DNA from: Parapedobacter soli | Lineage (GTDB): Bacteria; Bacteroidota; Bacteroidia; Sphingobacteriales; Sphingobacteriaceae | Length of the DNA: 51,567 bases | Assembly: GCF_025460835.1 (NCBI RefSeq) | Contig: NZ_JAMXAY010000036.1 | Span: 918 to 52,484, forward strand | Direction of reading: 5' to 3' | Part shown: positions 26,851-36,092 of the stretch, one piece after another | Layout: each line of letters starts with the position of its first letter | Position numbering within the stretch: position 1 is the first letter of the stretch | Position numbers and translations under genes: made by a program | Notes under the pieces: model-generated | What the model was told of the DNA's origin: nothing | Database searches by the model: none | Seen by the model: the letters and a program-made list of their open reading frames with translations, nothing else

Positions 26851-28092
26851 TTATAACAACATCGCTGCTGCTCGTTCAACACCGGTTACCAATGCATCGA
26901 TATCCGCTTTCGTATTATACATAGCAATCGACGCCCTCACCGTACCGGGAATACCATAGTGATCCATCAATGGCTGTGTGCAGTGGTGGCCAGTCCGCAC
27001 CGCGATCCCGAGTTTATCCAAAATCACTCCAACATCGTAAGGGTGTGCACCATCTAATAGGAACGACAGCACACTCGACTTTTCCCGCGCTGTACCGATT
27101 AGCCTGATGTGTGGCACTTCCAGTAGGTGTCCGGTTGCATATTCCAACAAATCGTGCTCATGTCTCGCTATCTGGTCCAACCCTACCGAATTGATGTAAT
27201 CGATTGCGTATGCTAGGCAAATACCAGCTTCGATATTGGGCGTGCCGGCTTCATATTTGAAAGGAAGTTCATTGTAAGTTGTCTTTTCAAATGTCACCTC
27301 CTTAATCATTTCACCCCCTCCTTGGTAAGGCGGCATGGCATCGAGCCATTTTTCCTTTCCATACAGCACCCCTATCCCCGTGGGGCCATACATTTTATGT
27401 CCGGAAAACACCAAGAAATCCACATCCAATGCCTGTACGTCTATTGACAGGTGCTGGATTGCCTGCGCGGCATCCAGCAGTACCGGCGCACCAACCGCAT
27501 GGGCCAAACCGATGATATCTTTCACCGGGTTTACCGTCCCCAATGCATTCGATACATACGTAATGGCTACCATCTTTGTCCGTTCGTTCAACATCGAACG
27601 GTAAGCCTCCATATCCAACTCGCCTGCCTCATTGATGGGGATTACTTTCAACGTTGCACCCCGTTCTTCACAGCACAGCTGCCACGGCACGATATTGGAA
27701 TGGTGTTCCATTGCCGAGATGATAATCTCGTCGCCCGCATGCACAAAGGCCTTGCCGTAACATGATGCCACCAAATTGATACTTTCCGTTGTACCTTTGG
27801 TAAGGATGACCTCGTGCTCATGTGCCGAATTGATAAACGGCTTAAGTTTGCGCCGCGTCACTTCAAACGCATCGGTAGCCAATTGGCTAAGATGGTGCAC
27901 CCCGCGGTGTACGTTACTATTGTATTGTGTGTAATATTCAACAATGGCATCGATGACTTGCCTCGGCTTTTGCGTAGTAGCCCCATTGTCCAAGTATACC
28001 AACGGCCTATTGTTTACCGTACGCGTAAGGATCGGAAAATCTTGCCTAATACGATCGACATCAAAACGCTCCAAAACTGCTGGCTCTTCCAT
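26851..28092 (-). CDS. sufS: Cysteine desulfurase SufS
   Basis: PLP-dependent enzyme that takes sulfur from cysteine to give alanine and an enzyme persulfide for Fe-S assembly. The 413-residue protein has fold-type I motifs: HHSNIVPWQ, DAAQAIQH, the PLP Lys in FLVFSGHKMYGPTGIGVLYG, and the active-site Cys in VRTGHHCTQPLMDHYG near the C-terminus, with the short SufS-type loop. SufE follows. No sufBCD genes are here. The promoter's -7 box ends only four bases before the ATG, so the transcript is nearly leaderless or initiation is at a later codon (a TTG six codons in). Confidence 0.95.
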   Translation of the reverse strand: MEEPAVLERFDVDRIRQDFPILTRTVNNRPLVYLDNGATTQKPRQVIDAIVEYYTQYNSNVHRGVHHLSQLATDAFEVTRRKLKPFINSAHEHEVILTKGTTESINLVASCYGKAFVHAGDEIIISAMEHHSNIVPWQLCCEERGATLKVIPINEAGELDMEAYRSMLNERTKMVAITYVSNALGTVNPVKDIIGLAHAVGAPVLLDAAQAIQHLSIDVQALDVDFLVFSGHKMYGPTGIGVLYGKEKWLDAMPPYQGGGEMIKEVTFEKTTYNELPFKYEAGTPNIEAGICLAYAIDYINSVGLDQIARHEHDLLEYATGHLLEVPHIRLIGTAREKSSVLSFLLDGAHPYDVGVILDKLGIAVRTGHHCTQPLMDHYGIPGTVRASIAMYNTKADIDALVTGVERAAAMLL

Positions 28093-28096
28093 ATGA

Positions 28097-28127
28097 CAAA
28101 CTTAGATAAATTCCCTTTTATATGCAA
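28097..28127 (-). promoter_or_regulatory. sufS promoter
   Basis: On the minus strand: TTG (28125-28127), a 20-bp spacer, then TAAGTTTG (28097-28104). The boxes and spacer (CATATAAAA...TTTATC) closely resemble the lysS promoter, including TTTATCTAAGTTTG. The -7 box is separated from the ATG by only four bases. Confidence 0.65.
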
Positions 28128-28159
28128 TTTAATTGCGTTGCATATAAAAGGAGTTTATC
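28105..28159. repeat. Inverted repeat at the sufS promoter, same family as at lysS
   Basis: The core arms CCTTTTATATGCA (28114-28126) and TGCATATAAAAGG (28139-28151) are perfect, with a 12-nt loop. Pairing extends to outer GATAAA / TTTATC ends with one mismatch and one bulged base. Total length and loop size match the lysS hairpin. The remaining gap to 28404 shows no other structure or gene. Confidence 0.65.
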
Positions 28160-28404
28160 AATCTACTCAGCCGCCATTGATAGGCAACTCTATAGCGGAA
28201 ATGTACAAGTGTTTTTTGTTATCCGTAGCGACCGGCGCGCCACGTATTGCATGCGTAACAAACGCTGACAAGTTGATGACACCGGTCCGATGCACTGCCG
28301 TTTTACATCGCGCTTACATAACGAACCCGTGACATGGGCGCCGAAATCGCTAGACGGTCTGATATTTGTGCGCATAAACCAGATACTAAAACACTCACTC
28401 TTCA

Positions 28405-31134
28405 ATGAAACACTTACTACACATCGTACTGCTATTACTATGCTTCCAACCCGTCTTCGCCCAACAATACACCCTTAAAGGCACCGTTCACAATGCCGCA
28501 GACGACACCCCGTTTCCCAATGTAACCGTCTTGCTCCTTAACACGGAATCTATCATTGAACGGGAAATGATAACGCATTCGGACGGTTCGTTTGATTTGG
28601 AAAAGGTAAATCCCGGCGAATATGTACTCCGGATACAATATCTCGGTTACGAACCGACCGATGAGCCGATTAAAATGACCAAAAACACAGACGTTGGAAT
28701 ACTTTATTTACATGAAGACACCCGGCTTCTCGATGAAATCACCATCAGTGCCCGTCCACCGGTAGGAAAGCAACTTGGCGACACCACCCAATTCAATGCC
28801 GGTGCTTTCCAGACCATGAAAGATGCGTCCGCTCAAGACCTCATTGAAAAAATGCCCGGTATGAGCGCTGAAGATGGCACCCTACAAGCCCAGGGAGAAA
28901 GCGTTGCACAAATACTGGTAGATGGTAAGCCGTTCTTCGGCACCGATGTAAAAGCCGCACTGCAAAACTTGCCTGCCGAAATCATCCAAAATGTACAGGT
29001 ATTTGACAAACTGAGCGATAAAGCGGAATTAAGTGGATTTGACGACGGAGAGCGGTTGAAAACCATCAACATCATCACGAAGCCCAATAGCCGCAAGGGG
29101 CTTTTCGGCAAAACATCAGCCGGATATGGTGACCGTGACCGGTATATTGTTGGTGCCAGTGCCAATGCGTTCAACGAGCAGCAGCGACTTACGATTACCG
29201 GATTGACCAACAACATCAATGCCGTCGACTACTCAGCGGATCCGAACAACCAGGGTGCCACACGCCCCCAAAACGGAATTATCAATACCAATCGAATCGG
29301 ACTCAACTATACGGATGACTGGGGTGAAAAAATTGAGCTCAACGCCAGTTACCTTTTCAACCACCGCAAAAATTTCGGTGAGTCGTCCTTGTTCCGCCAA
29401 TATGTACTCCCTGACAATGATGATCAGCATTATACCGAATCGAGTGAAAACACCCGTAAAAACACAGCACATTTTTTCAATATGCGGTTGGAGTATAATA
29501 TAGACAGTAACAACCGCATCTTGTTCCGGCCCAACTTTTCAGCCCAACTGGATAACGAAAACAGCTTCTTATCAGGACAGACCTTCGCCGACTCCGACCC
29601 GATCAACCAAACCCAAAACCGCCGGTATGCCGACTACTCGGATATCGATTTCAACAGCCGGCTTTATTATAGCCGCCGTTTCTCAAAGCCCGGACGGAGT
29701 CTACGATTGGGCCTAGAAACAGGCAACCACAAAAATGATGACGATGCCGACAGATATGCCGAGAATATATATTATGACCCCCTTGAGCGCGCAGAAATAA
29801 TCAGACAAAATGTCGTAAGGGCACGTACGGGTTTTTCTTGGGAGGCCAGCGCATCGTATACCGAGCCGGTTGGGCAACACGGAATGGTAGAACTCGAATA
29901 CGAAGTGGGTAACCGCCGCGACGACTCGGACCAATTGACGTACGATATGGATGATACCGGCAACCACATGCACATCGACACGGCACTCAGCAACACTTTC
30001 AACAGTGATTACCTTTCGCAAGAAGCCGAAATCGGCTATCAGTACACCCGAAATAAGCTCCGCGTTCAGGCAGAAGCAGAATTTCAACATGCACAACTGA
30101 AAAACGACCAAGAGTTCCCAAGCCCTTTCTCCCTACACCGGACGTTCCGAAGTGTTTTGCCCAGTTTGAGGGTCGACTATAAATTTTCAGCATCAAAAAA
30201 TTTGGAATTCGACTATGATGCGCGTACCAATGCACCTTCCATTGGCGACCTGCAAGATGTGATCGATAATTCAAACCCATTGCACCTCCGTACCGGCAAC
30301 CCCGACCTCGACCAATCCTATAGCAACAGGTTCCGCTTACGCTATCGTAGCTACAACGCCGATACCGAACGGAGTTTCTTCGCCATGGTCCACTCATCCA
30401 CCACGTCAAACCAAGTGGTCAGCAACACCACCATCACCGACCAACCAATCGAATTAGCCAACGGCATGGTTCTAGAAAGGGGTGCCCAGCTCACCCGGCC
30501 GGTAAACCTCGATGGTTACTGGGAGATTTTCTCTTATTTCCACTATGGCTTACCCATACGCTTCCTACCATCCAATTTCAATATCCACGGAAGTATACGG
30601 CACAGCCATAGTCCCGGCATGATCAATAACGAAATCAACGCGGTTAATTCTACCCGCTATAGCGGTGGCATTTCACTAAGCAGCAACATCAGTGATCGGA
30701 TCGATTTCAATATCTGGACACGCTCGTCATTCAATAATGTCCAAAATTCGCTTCGGCCCACACTTAACAATAACTACTTTACACAAAGCACCCGTTTTAA
30801 CTATAATTGGATTGTATGGGAAGGACTGGTATATCGGCTCGACCTCAACCACAGGCTCAATAGCGGCCTATCCGAAGGATATGATAACAGTACATTCTTG
30901 GTAAACATGGCAATTGGGAAAAAGCTATTGAAAAATGAGCGGGCTGAAGTTAGTGTCAATGTCTACGACCTATTTGAGCAGAACAACAATATCTACCGGA
31001 ACGTTACGGAAACCTATATACAAGACAGCGAGTCTAATGTACTGCAACGTTATTTCATGGTCAGCCTAACCTATAATATTCGCTATTTTTCACGGGGCAC
31101 TTCCATGGAGGATTACAAAGAATTGTATAACTAG
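28405..31134 (+). CDS. TonB-receptor-like outer-membrane beta-barrel protein
   Basis: A 909-residue outer-membrane protein of the Bacteroidota family with a carboxypeptidase-regulatory-like domain and an OMP_b-brl_3-type barrel. A signal peptide (LLLLCFQPVFAQ) precedes the Ig-like domain (about 22-110: LKGTVHNAADDTPFPNVTVLLL, SDGSFDLEKVNPGEYVLRIQYLGY), then a plug-like domain (DLIEKMPGMSAEDGTLQAQGESVAQILVDGKPFFG) and about 650 residues of long beta strands. No SusD partner follows, so it is more likely a non-SusC member whose substrate is unknown. It is the first gene of the accessory region. Confidence 0.88.
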   Translation: MKHLLHIVLLLLCFQPVFAQQYTLKGTVHNAADDTPFPNVTVLLLNTESIIEREMITHSDGSFDLEKVNPGEYVLRIQYLGYEPTDEPIKMTKNTDVGILYLHEDTRLLDEITISARPPVGKQLGDTTQFNAGAFQTMKDASAQDLIEKMPGMSAEDGTLQAQGESVAQILVDGKPFFGTDVKAALQNLPAEIIQNVQVFDKLSDKAELSGFDDGERLKTINIITKPNSRKGLFGKTSAGYGDRDRYIVGASANAFNEQQRLTITGLTNNINAVDYSADPNNQGATRPQNGIINTNRIGLNYTDDWGEKIELNASYLFNHRKNFGESSLFRQYVLPDNDDQHYTESSENTRKNTAHFFNMRLEYNIDSNNRILFRPNFSAQLDNENSFLSGQTFADSDPINQTQNRRYADYSDIDFNSRLYYSRRFSKPGRSLRLGLETGNHKNDDDADRYAENIYYDPLERAEIIRQNVVRARTGFSWEASASYTEPVGQHGMVELEYEVGNRRDDSDQLTYDMDDTGNHMHIDTALSNTFNSDYLSQEAEIGYQYTRNKLRVQAEAEFQHAQLKNDQEFPSPFSLHRTFRSVLPSLRVDYKFSASKNLEFDYDARTNAPSIGDLQDVIDNSNPLHLRTGNPDLDQSYSNRFRLRYRSYNADTERSFFAMVHSSTTSNQVVSNTTITDQPIELANGMVLERGAQLTRPVNLDGYWEIFSYFHYGLPIRFLPSNFNIHGSIRHSHSPGMINNEINAVNSTRYSGGISLSSNISDRIDFNIWTRSSFNNVQNSLRPTLNNNYFTQSTRFNYNWIVWEGLVYRLDLNHRLNSGLSEGYDNSTFLVNMAIGKKLLKNERAEVSVNVYDLFEQNNNIYRNVTETYIQDSESNVLQRYFMVSLTYNIRYFSRGTSMEDYKELYN

Positions 31135-31149
31135 AACACCACACTTTTG

Positions 31150-31171
31150 GTAAAATTTATGCCACACAGTC
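31150..31171 (+). promoter_or_regulatory. Upstream element shared by both M28 peptidase genes (copy A)
   Basis: A 22-bp block containing AAATTTATGCCACA is repeated with one change at 35993-36014, ahead of the second peptidase gene. The rest of the two leaders is poorly conserved, so this block is probably functional (promoter or regulator site). Distances to the start codons are 67 and 78 bp. Confidence 0.5.
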
Positions 31172-31238
31172 CGCATTCTCATTTTTTTTCGTGACTTTTA
31201 ACTGCTCATTAATAGTAACCAATAAAAAAATAGAGTAT

Positions 31239-32813
31239 ATGATACACACAAAATCCCTCGCACTGGTTTTCGGTTTGGGGATCTCGTTTGCCGCTTCCGC
31301 GCAACCACGTTGGGTGATGCCAGAGCAGAAGCTGGAACCCGTAGTGGAGCAAATCGTCAAAGAGGCCAACCAAAACTCACAGTTGAAGCAGCTTGCCCAC
31401 GAATTGCTTGATGTAGTTGGACCACGGTTGGTAGGTACGCCGCAAATGAAAAATGCGCACGATTGGGCTGTGGCCAAATATGCCGATTGGGGTATTGAAG
31501 CCCGCTATGAGGAATTTGGCGAATGGCGCGGCTGGGATCGCGGCATCTCGCACATCGATATGGTATATCCAAGGGTTAAGACACTAGCGGGCACGCAGTT
31601 GGCTTGGAGCCCCACCACAGGTGGAAAAGCGGTCGAAGGCGAAGTCATCACCCTCCCTGATGTGAAAGATTCATTAGCATTCCAAGCGTGGCTCCCCAAT
31701 GTGAAAGGCAAATATGTGATGATCTCCATGCTGCAACCAACCGGCAGGCCCGACCACAACTGGGAAGAATACGGGAAACCGGAGTCTATTGAAAAAATGA
31801 AAAGGGAGCGCGATTCGCTGAACGACAAGTGGCAGGAGAAAATCGCCGCTACCGGTGTATCGGCGCGCTCCATCCCCCGCATACTGGAAGAAGCAGGCGC
31901 GGCAGGTATCCTCGAATGCTATTGGTCGCGGGAGTTCGGCTCCAATAAAATTTTCGGTGCCCGCACCACCACCATTCCTTCGCTCGATATCTCTCTGGAA
32001 GATTACGGCGTACTCTACCGGCTGGCAGAAAACGGACACAAGCCCCGCATCAAAGTAGAAACCGACTCCAAACACCTGGGCACGGTGCCGACATTCAACA
32101 CCATCGCCGAAATAAAAGGCACGGAGAAACCGGATGAATATGTTATCCTCTCCGCCCATTTCGATTCGTGGGAAGGCGGCTCCGGCGCCACGGACAACGG
32201 CACGGGTACTATCACGATGATGGAGGTAGCACGCATCCTCAAAAAGGTTTATCCCAACCCCAAACGCACAATCCTTATCGGCCACTGGGGCAGTGAAGAA
32301 CAGGGGCTCAACGGATCTCGGGCATTCGTACTAGACCACCCCGAAATCGTGCAAAATACGCAGGCGGTCTTCAACCAAGATAACGGGACGGGCCGGGTCG
32401 CCAATCTCAATGGATCCGGTTTCCTGCATGCTTATGACTTCATGGGCAGGTGGTTGGCAGCTGCACCGCACGAAATCACACGCGACATCAATACCGATTA
32501 CCCCGGTTCGCCAAGCGGCGGTGGGTCTGACCACGCGTCTTTCATCGCCGCCGGAATCCCTGCGTTCATGATGAGTTCGCTTTCCTGGGGCTATGGCACC
32601 ATCACCTGGCATACCAACCTCGACACCTACGATAAACTCATCTTCGATGATTTGAAATCAAACGTGATTCTGATTGCCACACTAGCTTATAAGGCCAGTG
32701 AAGAGCCCGGGTTGGTGAACCGGGAAAAAAGGGTAATGCCGCCGGGTAGGGACGGCCAGCCCAGCCAGTGGCCGGTTATCCGCCAGCCACGGCGCTCGGG
32801 CGTGGGATACTAA
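31239..32813 (+). CDS. Secreted M28-family metallopeptidase, copy A
   Basis: A 524-residue exported peptidase. The signal peptide runs from MIHTKSLALVFG to about SAQ; this ATG is preferred to one 48 bases upstream because it starts the signal. A PA-like insert (residues 115-280) precedes the M28 catalytic domain. The metal and catalytic residues are seen as AHFDSWEGGSGATDNGTG (His near 307, Asp near 318), GSEEQG (Glu near 352), Asp in NQDNGTG and a late His in TITWHTNLDT. It probably works as an aminopeptidase or carboxypeptidase Q-like enzyme. Copy B at 36 kb is nearly identical in protein but clearly diverged in synonymous codons. The stop is 7 bp from the convergent glutamate-synthase-like gene. 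Confidence 0.93.
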   Translation: MIHTKSLALVFGLGISFAASAQPRWVMPEQKLEPVVEQIVKEANQNSQLKQLAHELLDVVGPRLVGTPQMKNAHDWAVAKYADWGIEARYEEFGEWRGWDRGISHIDMVYPRVKTLAGTQLAWSPTTGGKAVEGEVITLPDVKDSLAFQAWLPNVKGKYVMISMLQPTGRPDHNWEEYGKPESIEKMKRERDSLNDKWQEKIAATGVSARSIPRILEEAGAAGILECYWSREFGSNKIFGARTTTIPSLDISLEDYGVLYRLAENGHKPRIKVETDSKHLGTVPTFNTIAEIKGTEKPDEYVILSAHFDSWEGGSGATDNGTGTITMMEVARILKKVYPNPKRTILIGHWGSEEQGLNGSRAFVLDHPEIVQNTQAVFNQDNGTGRVANLNGSGFLHAYDFMGRWLAAAPHEITRDINTDYPGSPSGGGSDHASFIAAGIPAFMMSSLSWGYGTITWHTNLDTYDKLIFDDLKSNVILIATLAYKASEEPGLVNREKRVMPPGRDGQPSQWPVIRQPRRSGVGY

Positions 32814-32820
32814 CCCACGC

Positions 32821-34464
32821 CTAGCCCGTCATCGGCTTTTTGGCCCATGCGTATTCCACGAAATCAACACCCGAAAAATCGGGCTGGAAGGAGTCGGCAC
32901 GACTGATTTTCATCAGCAATTCGAACGATTTCGGATAAGGGGCCTCCATCAGGCTCCCTGTGGGGATATAGGGAAATGAATCCAGATAAGTTTCCACTTT
33001 GTTAGGAGATACCCGCCGGTGGATGTATACGCGATGGATGTCGTCGGGGTGCTTGATGCCAGCCGCTCCCATCAGTTCGCAGGCTGCTTTCACCGTCTCA
33101 TGGTGGTAGTTGGCCACCCGCACGCGCTTGTCGGTAACGTCCAGCCCTTTCACCAAGGCAGGGTTTTGGGTAGCTACCCCTGTAGGGCATGTGTTCGCAT
33201 GGCATTGCAACGCTTGGATGCACCCAAGTGCCATCATCATCCCACGGGCACTATTGCAGATATCCGCACCAAGTGCAAAGTTCTTTACGAGGTCAAATCC
33301 TGTGGTGATCTTACCCGCAGCAATGATTTTGATATGCCGTTTGAGCCCGAACCCGGTTAGGCAATCGTAAACAAAGGCCAATGCATCCCGCAGCGGCATT
33401 CCCACCGAGTTGGAAAATTCCAAGGGCGCCGCTCCGGTTCCACCTTCACCCCCATCTACCGTAATAAAATCGGGATGCAATCCCGTTTCCACCATCGCCT
33501 TGCAGATGGCTACGAACTCGCTCCGGTGGCCAATGCACAATTTGAAGCCGATAGGCTTGCCTCCCGACAGTTTACGCAACTGCTTCACAAATTCCAGTAA
33601 CCCCACCGGCGTGGAAAACGCACGATGGAAAGGTGGCGAGTCGACTTCCTTTCCTACCTCAACCAAGCGGATACGAGCTACCTCGGGGGTTACCTTAACA
33701 GCAGGCAGAATACCGCCATGGCCCGGTTTGGCTCCCTGCGACAATTTGATTTCAATCATCTTCACACTGGGATGCTGGGCCTTTTCGGCAAAAGCGTCAG
33801 GATTGAAATTACCGTTGGGATGACGGCAGCCGAAATAGCCGGTACCGATCTGCCACACCACATCACCACCACCTTCCAAGTGGTATTCGGTAAGTCCCCC
33901 CTCGCCCGTATTATGTGAGAAACCTCCAATTTTTGCACCCTCGTTCAACGCCATGACCGCATTTTTACTCAATGAACCATAGCTCATGGCCGAAATGTTA
34001 AAAACGCTACTGGAATAAGGCTGTTTGCAATGGGGGCCACCAACGGTAACGCGGGGAAGCTCGTTGATCTTGAAATAGTCGACAGCGGTAATACTGTGAC
34101 TTAACCATTCATAATTATTATCATAGACATTCAGCTGGGTACCAAACGGCGTGGTATCCAATACTTTCTTGGAGCGTTGGTATATCACACTTCTAAATAT
34201 CCGACTGAAGGGACGGCCCGTGGTGTCACTCTCAACAAAATACTGCTGTATTTCGGGGCGTATGCTCTCAAACAAGTATCGTAGCCGCCCGAAAAGTGGA
34301 AAGTTACGTCGGATTGCCTGTTTAGTCTGGATAATATCAGCCACCCCCATCGCAATTAGGGGTACAAAAACAATGAGGCTCCACAGTACCGGCGGCCACC
34401 AAATAGCAATTACAGCAACCAAGGCAATCAGCAATACACTGCCATATATAAACTTTTTCCGCAT
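32821..34464 (-). CDS. FMN-binding glutamate synthase family protein, copy A
   Basis: A 547-residue membrane-anchored protein. Two membrane helices at the N-terminus (FIYGSVLLIALVAVIAIWW and VLWSLIVFVPLIAMGVADI) precede a domain like the central part of glutamate synthase: SAMSYGSLSKNAVMALNEGAKIGGFSHNTGEGG, KPGHGGILPAVKVTPEVARIR, VDGGEGGTGAAPLEFSNSVG and the Cys-containing CHANTCPTGVATQNP. The glutaminase domain of GltB is absent, so it is not a complete glutamate synthase; the real reaction is unknown. The start MRKKFIYG aligns with copy B; an ATG five codons upstream is possible. Confidence 0.88.
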   Translation of the reverse strand: MRKKFIYGSVLLIALVAVIAIWWPPVLWSLIVFVPLIAMGVADIIQTKQAIRRNFPLFGRLRYLFESIRPEIQQYFVESDTTGRPFSRIFRSVIYQRSKKVLDTTPFGTQLNVYDNNYEWLSHSITAVDYFKINELPRVTVGGPHCKQPYSSSVFNISAMSYGSLSKNAVMALNEGAKIGGFSHNTGEGGLTEYHLEGGGDVVWQIGTGYFGCRHPNGNFNPDAFAEKAQHPSVKMIEIKLSQGAKPGHGGILPAVKVTPEVARIRLVEVGKEVDSPPFHRAFSTPVGLLEFVKQLRKLSGGKPIGFKLCIGHRSEFVAICKAMVETGLHPDFITVDGGEGGTGAAPLEFSNSVGMPLRDALAFVYDCLTGFGLKRHIKIIAAGKITTGFDLVKNFALGADICNSARGMMMALGCIQALQCHANTCPTGVATQNPALVKGLDVTDKRVRVANYHHETVKAACELMGAAGIKHPDDIHRVYIHRRVSPNKVETYLDSFPYIPTGSLMEAPYPKSFELLMKISRADSFQPDFSGVDFVEYAWAKKPMTG

Positions 34465-34526
34465 GAGCCAAAGCTGCAAAAAAATAAGCAGGAAATCAAG
34501 ATAGGCCCTATCCTGATTGTCAAGTT

Positions 34527-35915
34527 TTACTCGACCCTTACCAGCAAAAACACCTGGAGAAACCGATTTTCCCCTTCACCCACGTACCTGTTGTAAGCAA
34601 TGGCTTTGCCGTCGGGCGACCAATTCGGAGCACCCACTGGCCTATTGTCATCACCAAACCGGTCGGTTATGCGGTACGTATCTCCCGTGGCTAGCACAGC
34701 AATGAACACACTATTATCCGCCGGGTAGGCTATCCATTGCCCCGTCGGGTCGATATTGAACGGCCCCTGTATCGGGAAATCATGGTCCGTTAATTGCCGA
34801 ATAGCTCCGCCATTGGGCGACACCCCAAAAAGCTGGATGATGCCCCGTTCATCTTCGGCCAAAAAACAAACCAGGCTTCCATCGGGCGTCGTACGCAGCC
34901 AATGCCTTGGCCCCTTCACCCCGTTGGCGGTGTAGGTAATCCGCCGTTGTGTTGCGCCAAGCGGTACGCCCGGTCGTGACACCGCCGTCCCTTCCAACGG
35001 CTGGCCATCTCCCGCCACTGTAGGGTCTGCGGGTAGATCGACCACAAAAACCTCGGTAACGGTCTCCTCCCTTTCATTCCGCACGTTCCCCTGAAAAGCG
35101 ATGGCTTTGTCTTGCCATGATCCATCCGGCTTCTGATAACCCTTTTCACCAATCCAACACTCGTCGAATGCCTTATCGATCTCATCGCTTCCCGGCCTGG
35201 GATGTTCAGTGACATCGGTTATGATAACGGAAAAATACTCGCCATCATTATTCTCCAACTGACCATCCTGCGCCACTTCCACCTTGCCCGGCACCATAAT
35301 GCCCACGGTGCGCAGGTCTTGGACGGTCGTATCGCTTTTGGCCAACTGCTCCATTACATAGTCGTTGTAGGTGAAGCTGATCCACTGGCCATCCCTGCTC
35401 CATGAGTGGGAATGGGTACCACCACGCAACGCCCCCTTGGTAAACGGCGGCACCACATCACGCGCATCCATGAAAATCGGTTCGCCGGGATGGTCGATAT
35501 TTATGGCTACGCCAGTGCGGCGCGTCATGCTATAAGGTCGAGATGCATCCGCGTTGCGGATACCATGAATGAACAGCACGCGGTCCTGCACCGGCGAAAA
35601 GGTAGCTGCTCCTACCCCGGGGCCGTGAAGCGTTTGATTCGCTGTCCGGTACACGACACGTACCTCGCCGGTATGCACATTCACTAGTTCGATACTTCCT
35701 GTACGGCCAATCTGCGTGTCGTCATTCCGTGTATCATAAACGACCCATCGGCCGTCTTTGGAAAACACTTGGGTATGGTGGACGGTGTGGCCCTTTGGCG
35801 CCGTCGTGAGTTGGGTTTCTTCGAATTTCATGAATGGCTTTTCGTTACGATGGCATGCGCATACGACAGCTAGCGAGAAAATACCCAATAGCCTGCTGTA
35901 TAGTTGTCGTGCCAT
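34527..35915 (-). CDS. DUF3748-type WD40-like beta-propeller protein, exported
   Basis: A 462-residue protein with a signal sequence (LLGIFSLAVVCACHRN) that includes a possible lipobox Cys. TolB/WD40-like blades recur: FSKDGRWVVYDTRN, WSRDGQWISFTYND, FNIDPTGQWIAYPADN and NWSPDGKAIAYNRY. The N-terminal layout and the THSHSWSRDGQWISFTYNDYV segment match the DUF3748 family (YidR-like), whose role is unknown. It lies 62 bp upstream of the glutamate-synthase-like gene on the same strand and may be co-transcribed with it. Confidence 0.8.
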   Translation of the reverse strand: MARQLYSRLLGIFSLAVVCACHRNEKPFMKFEETQLTTAPKGHTVHHTQVFSKDGRWVVYDTRNDDTQIGRTGSIELVNVHTGEVRVVYRTANQTLHGPGVGAATFSPVQDRVLFIHGIRNADASRPYSMTRRTGVAINIDHPGEPIFMDARDVVPPFTKGALRGGTHSHSWSRDGQWISFTYNDYVMEQLAKSDTTVQDLRTVGIMVPGKVEVAQDGQLENNDGEYFSVIITDVTEHPRPGSDEIDKAFDECWIGEKGYQKPDGSWQDKAIAFQGNVRNEREETVTEVFVVDLPADPTVAGDGQPLEGTAVSRPGVPLGATQRRITYTANGVKGPRHWLRTTPDGSLVCFLAEDERGIIQLFGVSPNGGAIRQLTDHDFPIQGPFNIDPTGQWIAYPADNSVFIAVLATGDTYRITDRFGDDNRPVGAPNWSPDGKAIAYNRYVGEGENRFLQVFLLVRVE

Positions 35916-35992
35916 CGAAGCAAAAATACATATCGCGATCCAATAGATTATTATACCATCTTGCTACAGGGCTGTATGATATTGCCCCAAAC

Positions 35993-36014
35993 GTAAAATT
36001 TATGCCACATAGTC
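35993..36014 (+). promoter_or_regulatory. Upstream element shared by both M28 peptidase genes (copy B)
   Basis: Second copy of the 22-bp block described at 31150-31171 (AAATTTATGCCACA core, one substitution overall). It lies 78 bp upstream of the second peptidase start. Confidence 0.5.
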
Positions 36015-36092
36015 GTTTTTCTCAAAGATATTCCTTAGAATCGCTTGCACTAACAGTACAGCTCATATTTTCATTAATCAATACGCACTGAT

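Noticed and set aside
31135-31238. A riboswitch or leader peptide before peptidase copy A
   Set aside because: No stable paired structure or short coding frame is seen; only the 22-bp block is shared with copy B.
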